From assembly GCA_024639025.1 (NCBI GenBank), contig JAHEJF010000059.1, positions 1 through 8,113 on the forward strand: 8,113 bases of DNA. The letters are read 5' to 3'. Numbering within the stretch: the stretch's first letter is position 1; the number at the start of each line of letters is the position of its first letter. Below, in pieces: positions 5,236 through 8,113 of this stretch. The notes below the pieces were generated by a model. That model made no database searches. It saw only the letters and a list, made by a program, of their open reading frames with translations, and was not told the DNA's origin. The position numbers and the translations under genes are program-made. The stretch comes from Ahrensia sp. (GTDB lineage: Bacteria; Pseudomonadota; Alphaproteobacteria; Rhizobiales; Rhizobiaceae).

Positions 5236-6403
5236 TTTTCTCCAGCCAGCGAGCGATGATTTCTTCCAACGCCTCGATGAGTGGCTCGCTTTCAAGCTCC
5301 TCTACGACCTCGTCAACGAACGCTTCCACCAGAAGAGCTCTGGCTGTGCGCTCCTTGATGCCACGCGCCATCAAATAGAACAGGTGATCATCTTCAAGTT
5401 CGGTAACGGTTGCGCCATGCCCGCAAATTACATCATCAGCAAAAATTTCCAGCTCTGGCTTGGCATAAAACGCCGCATCATCGGACAGCAACAGGGTATT
5501 ACATGCCATTTTCGCATCGGTTTTTTGCGCGATCTGGTGCACTTTGATCTGGCCCTGGAAAACTCCTTTTCCCTGGCCAGTCATGATATTGCGAAAGAGC
5601 TGGTTAGAGGTTGTATTGGGCACACTGTGTGCCAGGACGGTGGTTACATCCACATGGCTGTTGCCGCCAATCAGATTAACGCCCTTGATATCAAGATTGG
5701 CGTTCTCGCCGCTGACAACGACGTTGATTTCCTGGCGCACCAGTTTGCCGCCTGCATTCAGAATAAAGACGTTCAGATCTGCGTTTTCAGCGAGCGAAAT
5801 ATTCAACCGAGCCAGTCTCGTCGCATCAGTGTTCTCTTCCTGAATGATAATCCAGTTGGCTGTTGCGCCTTTTTCAATTGAAAGATCAACGACAGCGCTT
5901 GAAACATGCGCGATCCCGTCTGATGAAACGTAACGATCAATGACGCAAGCATTAGCACCCGGTTTGACCGTCACGTTGTGATACACATTTGTCAGCCCGG
6001 CAGAATTGGCCATATGCGCCAAACCAAGCGGTTTTTCGGACGTGGCATCACCTTCGATAACCACACCAAATGCATCGCTTTCACCAAGCCCGTTGATCGC
6101 CAGCAAAGTGTCATCAAGCCCGTTGGCTGCCGGGCGCTCAACGTCCTGCACCAATGTGACGCCAGCTGGAAGCTCATCTTTCAGCGCGTCGAAAAATTTG
6201 CCGTCAAAAATGGGAAGGCGGGACGCATCCACAATGCGTTTGTAGTTATCGCCGCCTGTCTCAGGCGTAATGACCGGCGCAGGGAATTCCCGGATCAAAC
6301 TGCGCAGATCCGTATAGTGAAAACTCTCCGTGCGACGTGTGGGCAGCAATCGCCCGAGCATTTGTTCTGCCGGTGTCGTCTCAATGTTTGTCATCATGTT
6401 CAA
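5228..6403 (-). CDS. sufD: Fe-S cluster assembly protein SufD
   Basis: SufD pairs with SufB in the SufBC2D scaffold that builds Fe-S clusters, and helps bring in iron. The 391-aa protein is slightly short for SufD. It has a helical N-terminal region, then the beta-helix core (about 110-330), and the C-terminal helical part with DDVICGHGATVTELED (323-338) and LFYLMARGIKERTARALLVEAF. H329 in CGHGATV corresponds to E. coli SufD His360, needed for cluster formation. A TTG at 6403 is kept as the start because AGGGAA lies 8 nt before it. The ATG codons at 6397 and 6394 are alternatives, but their distance to that site (14 nt or more) is too long. The gap after sufC is 12 nt. The stop overlaps the next gene's start by 8 nt. 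Confidence 0.93.
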   Translation of the reverse strand: MNMMTNIETTPAEQMLGRLLPTRRTESFHYTDLRSLIREFPAPVITPETGGDNYKRIVDASRLPIFDGKFFDALKDELPAGVTLVQDVERPAANGLDDTLLAINGLGESDAFGVVIEGDATSEKPLGLAHMANSAGLTNVYHNVTVKPGANACVIDRYVSSDGIAHVSSAVVDLSIEKGATANWIIIQEENTDATRLARLNISLAENADLNVFILNAGGKLVRQEINVVVSGENANLDIKGVNLIGGNSHVDVTTVLAHSVPNTTSNQLFRNIMTGQGKGVFQGQIKVHQIAQKTDAKMACNTLLLSDDAAFYAKPELEIFADDVICGHGATVTELEDDHLFYLMARGIKERTARALLVEAFVDEVVEELESEPLIEALEEIIARWLEKNG

Positions 6404-6415
6404 CGTACCAATTCC

Positions 6416-7171
6416 CTATGCTGCAGCGGCAATAATATTTGCGTAGCCGTTGGCCTCCAATTCCTTGGCAAGTTCCTTGTCGCCCGTTTTCACGATTTTG
6501 CCCTTTGAAAGGACATGCACACTGTCAGGAACGATGTAATCCAGCAAACGCTGATAGTGTGTGATAACGACAGTCGCCCGATCCGGAGAACGCAGCGCAT
6601 TGACACCCTCGGAAACGATCTTCAAAGCATCAATGTCCAGGCCGGAATCTGTTTCATCCAACACGCAAAGCTTGGGCTCCAACAGCTTCATCTGCAATAT
6701 CTCGGCGCGCTTCTTTTCGCCGCCCGAGAAGCCGACATTGAGTGGGCGCTTGAGCATTTCCATTGAGATATCAAGGTCACCTGCAGCCGCTTTTACCAAC
6801 CTGATGAATTCGGGCGTCTTGAGTTCTTCCTGGCCACGCGCCTTGCGCTGTTCATTCATTGCAACTTTCAGGAATTGCATGGTTGCAACGCCCGGAATTT
6901 CCATCGGATACTGAAAAGCAAGGAACACACCGGCAGAGGCGCGTTCAGACGGATCCATCTCCAGAATGCTTTCCCCGTTGAACAAGATATCACCCGATGT
7001 GACTTCATAGTCATCGCGGCCCGCCAAAATGTAGCTCAAAGTCGATTTCCCGGAGCCGTTGGGGCCCATGATCGCGGCCACTTCTCCGGCCTGCACGGTC
7101 AGGTTCAAGCCCTTGATGATCTCGGTATCGGTATCTGCAATTGTCGCGTGAAGATCTTTAATTTCCAGCAT
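6416..7171 (-). CDS. sufC: Fe-S cluster assembly ATPase SufC (ABC-type)
   Basis: Cytoplasmic ABC-family ATPase that dimerises on SufB-SufD and drives the shape change needed for cluster assembly; it is not a transporter. The 251 residues show Walker A GPNGSGKST (36-44), Q-loop Q87 in AFQYP, the signature FSGGEKKR (148-155), Walker B ending LDETDSGLD with catalytic E173, and H-loop H205 in VITHYQRLLDYI. FSGGEKKRAEILQM, LDETDSGLDIDAL and THYQRLL are characteristic of SufC. The ATG at 7171-7169 has an AGGAAGAG site just upstream. It follows the 55-aa ORF by 34 nt and precedes sufD by 12 nt. Confidence 0.97.
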   Translation of the reverse strand: MLEIKDLHATIADTDTEIIKGLNLTVQAGEVAAIMGPNGSGKSTLSYILAGRDDYEVTSGDILFNGESILEMDPSERASAGVFLAFQYPMEIPGVATMQFLKVAMNEQRKARGQEELKTPEFIRLVKAAAGDLDISMEMLKRPLNVGFSGGEKKRAEILQMKLLEPKLCVLDETDSGLDIDALKIVSEGVNALRSPDRATVVITHYQRLLDYIVPDSVHVLSKGKIVKTGDKELAKELEANGYANIIAAAA

Positions 7172-7205
7172 TTCTCTTCCTGTCTAATTCAAATCTGCGA
7201 GCCAA

Positions 7206-7373
7206 CTAGTAACCCATTATGCCCTTGATGATTGGCAGGACGCTGGCGGCCACAATGCCGACAACCGCACCAATCGTTAGTCGCACGACACGCCCTCCGA
7301 TCTGCGGCGCAAAAGCGGCCAATATCCCGCAAATTGCTGCATACCAGACGATGGCCGTGCTATCGAAATTCAT
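7206..7373 (-). CDS. 55-aa two-helix membrane protein between sufB and sufC
   Basis: A small open frame that begins with an ATG overlapping the sufB stop codon by 4 nt (ATGA at 7373-7370) and ends with TAG at 7208-7206. A GGAAGG site lies 9 nt before the ATG, inside the end of sufB. The product begins [21 protein letters not shown] (helix 1, about 6-21), has a short basic turn with three arginines (GGRVVR), then a second hydrophobic segment (about 31-49, starting [13 protein letters not shown]) and ends KGIMGY. This suggests a hairpin of two membrane helices with the arginine loop in the cytoplasm. It has one cysteine (C15) in helix 1. No family is recognised. Start overlap, ribosome site and sensible composition support a real gene; its position suggests co-expression with the scaffold genes. 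Confidence 0.72.
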   Translation of the reverse strand: MNFDSTAIVWYAAICGILAAFAPQIGGRVVRLTIGAVVGIVAASVLPIIKGIMGY

Positions 7374-8113
7374 CCCACGCTGCCTTCCAGGCTGATGCCA
7401 ATAAGTTTCTGCGCTTCAACCGCAAATTCCATCGGCAGTTCCTGAATGACTTCCTTCACAAAGCCATTGACGATCAATGCGATGGCTTCCTCCTCCGGAA
7501 TACCGCGTTGCATGCAGTAAAACAGTTGGTCCTCAGAAATCTTGGACGTGGTCGCTTCATGTTCAAATTGAGCCGTCGCGTTATTGGCTTCAATGTAAGG
7601 CACAGTATGCGCCCCGCATTGGTCACCGATAAGCAGCGAGTCACACTGTGTGAAATTGCGCGCATCGGTCGCCTTTCTGTGCGCTGAAACGCGACCGCGA
7701 TAGGTGTTTTGCGAGCGCCCGGCCGAAATACCCTTCGAGATAATGCGGCTCGTCGTGTTCTTGCCCAGATGGATCATCTTCGTGCCGCTATCGATTTGTT
7801 GCGCACCATTGGAGACCGCAATCGAATAAAATTCGCCCTGGCTGTCATCACCGCGCAAAATACAGCTTGGATACTTCCATGTGATGGCCGAACCGGTTTC
7901 CACCTGCGTCCACGAGATCTTGGAGCGATCGCCGCGGCAGTCGCCGCGTTTGGTCACGAAATTGTAGATACCACCCTTGCCGTCCGCATCTCCGGGATAC
8001 CAGTTCTGAACGGTGGAGTACTTGATCTCCGCATCTTCCATGGCCACGAGTTCGACCACCGCTGCATGCAGCTGGTTTTCGTCCCTTTGGGGCGCGGTAC
8101 AGCCTTCGAGATA
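7370..8113 (-). CDS. sufB: Fe-S cluster assembly scaffold protein SufB, C-terminal half
   Basis: The last 247 codons of sufB; the gene enters from the right edge with no start in the window, and the reading frame is open from the first readable codon (YLEGCTAP). A GTG at 8059 is an internal codon, not the start. SufB is the scaffold on which clusters form, together with SufC and SufD. The visible part aligns with E. coli SufB at a constant offset of 248, implying a full length near 495: readable residue C157 ([16 protein letters not shown]) falls at Cys405, the persulfide and cluster residue, and H185/E186 ([10 protein letters not shown]) at His433/Glu434. Other hallmarks are [12 protein letters not shown] and [17 protein letters not shown]. 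The stop TGA overlaps the start of the 55-aa ORF. Confidence 0.97.
   Translation of the reverse strand, partial: YLEGCTAPQRDENQLHAAVVELVAMEDAEIKYSTVQNWYPGDADGKGGIYNFVTKRGDCRGDRSKISWTQVETGSAITWKYPSCILRGDDSQGEFYSIAVSNGAQQIDSGTKMIHLGKNTTSRIISKGISAGRSQNTYRGRVSAHRKATDARNFTQCDSLLIGDQCGAHTVPYIEANNATAQFEHEATTSKISEDQLFYCMQRGIPEEEAIALIVNGFVKEVIQELPMEFAVEAQKLIGISLEGSVG

Noticed and set aside
5236..5295. Longer 235-aa form of the membrane protein
   Set aside because: It would lie inside sufD for 68 nt and add a basic leader unlike a membrane-protein start. The ATG at 5235 has its own GGAG site.
7370..8059. Complete 229-aa protein starting at the GTG at 8059
   Set aside because: The frame continues open to the window edge with SufB sequence (YLEGCTAP), so the GTG is an internal valine codon.

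Overview
The window reads as chromosomal DNA of an alphaproteobacterium, most likely from the Hyphomicrobiales (Rhizobiales) or a close relative. The basis is protein-level resemblance to that group (an RhlE-type helicase starting FADLGLS, and the SUF gene order), moderate GC content and the organisation of the iron-sulfur cluster operon. No phage, transposon, CRISPR, rRNA or tRNA signature was seen.

Left part (1-1969): two divergent genes share an intergenic region of about 290 bp. Leftward is the N-terminal part of a secreted fasciclin (FAS1) domain protein, cut by the window edge. Rightward is a complete DEAD-box RNA helicase with every helicase motif, a TTG start and a basic, serine-rich disordered tail of about 105 residues. 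The gap holds a C-rich hairpin in the FAS1 leader and a plausible sigma-70 promoter for the helicase.

Middle (1970-2195): a convergent gap between the helicase and the leftward operon. It contains four short perfect inverted repeats in tandem, none followed by a clear T-run, so it may be a bidirectional end-of-transcription zone and/or a dispersed palindromic repeat.

Right part (2196-8113): a SUF iron-sulfur cluster assembly operon on the minus strand. In transcription order it is sufB (C-terminal half only; the gene enters from the right edge), a 55-aa two-helix membrane ORF, sufC, sufD, a 215-aa multi-pass membrane protein of unknown function, sufS, sufT (DUF59), sufA (A-type carrier) and a TfoX N-terminal-domain protein. 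SufB, SufC and SufD would form the scaffold and ATPase complex. SufS supplies persulfide sulfur, SufT and SufA act in cluster maturation and delivery, and the two membrane proteins and the TfoX-like protein are unexplained passengers or accessories. Gaps and overlaps are tight (4-nt and 8-nt overlaps, gaps of 3 to 34 nt), except for 68 nt before sufA. There a palindrome sits inside the spacer of a possible internal promoter. The catalytic residues of SufB, SufD, SufC and SufS are intact. No sufE or sufU is present in the visible part.

The least ordinary features are the two membrane proteins embedded in the suf operon by translational coupling, the in-frame sufA/TfoX junction, the operator-like palindrome before sufA and the four-hairpin convergent gap. 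I see no clearly new multi-gene system: most of the window is a conventional SUF locus plus ordinary neighbours.
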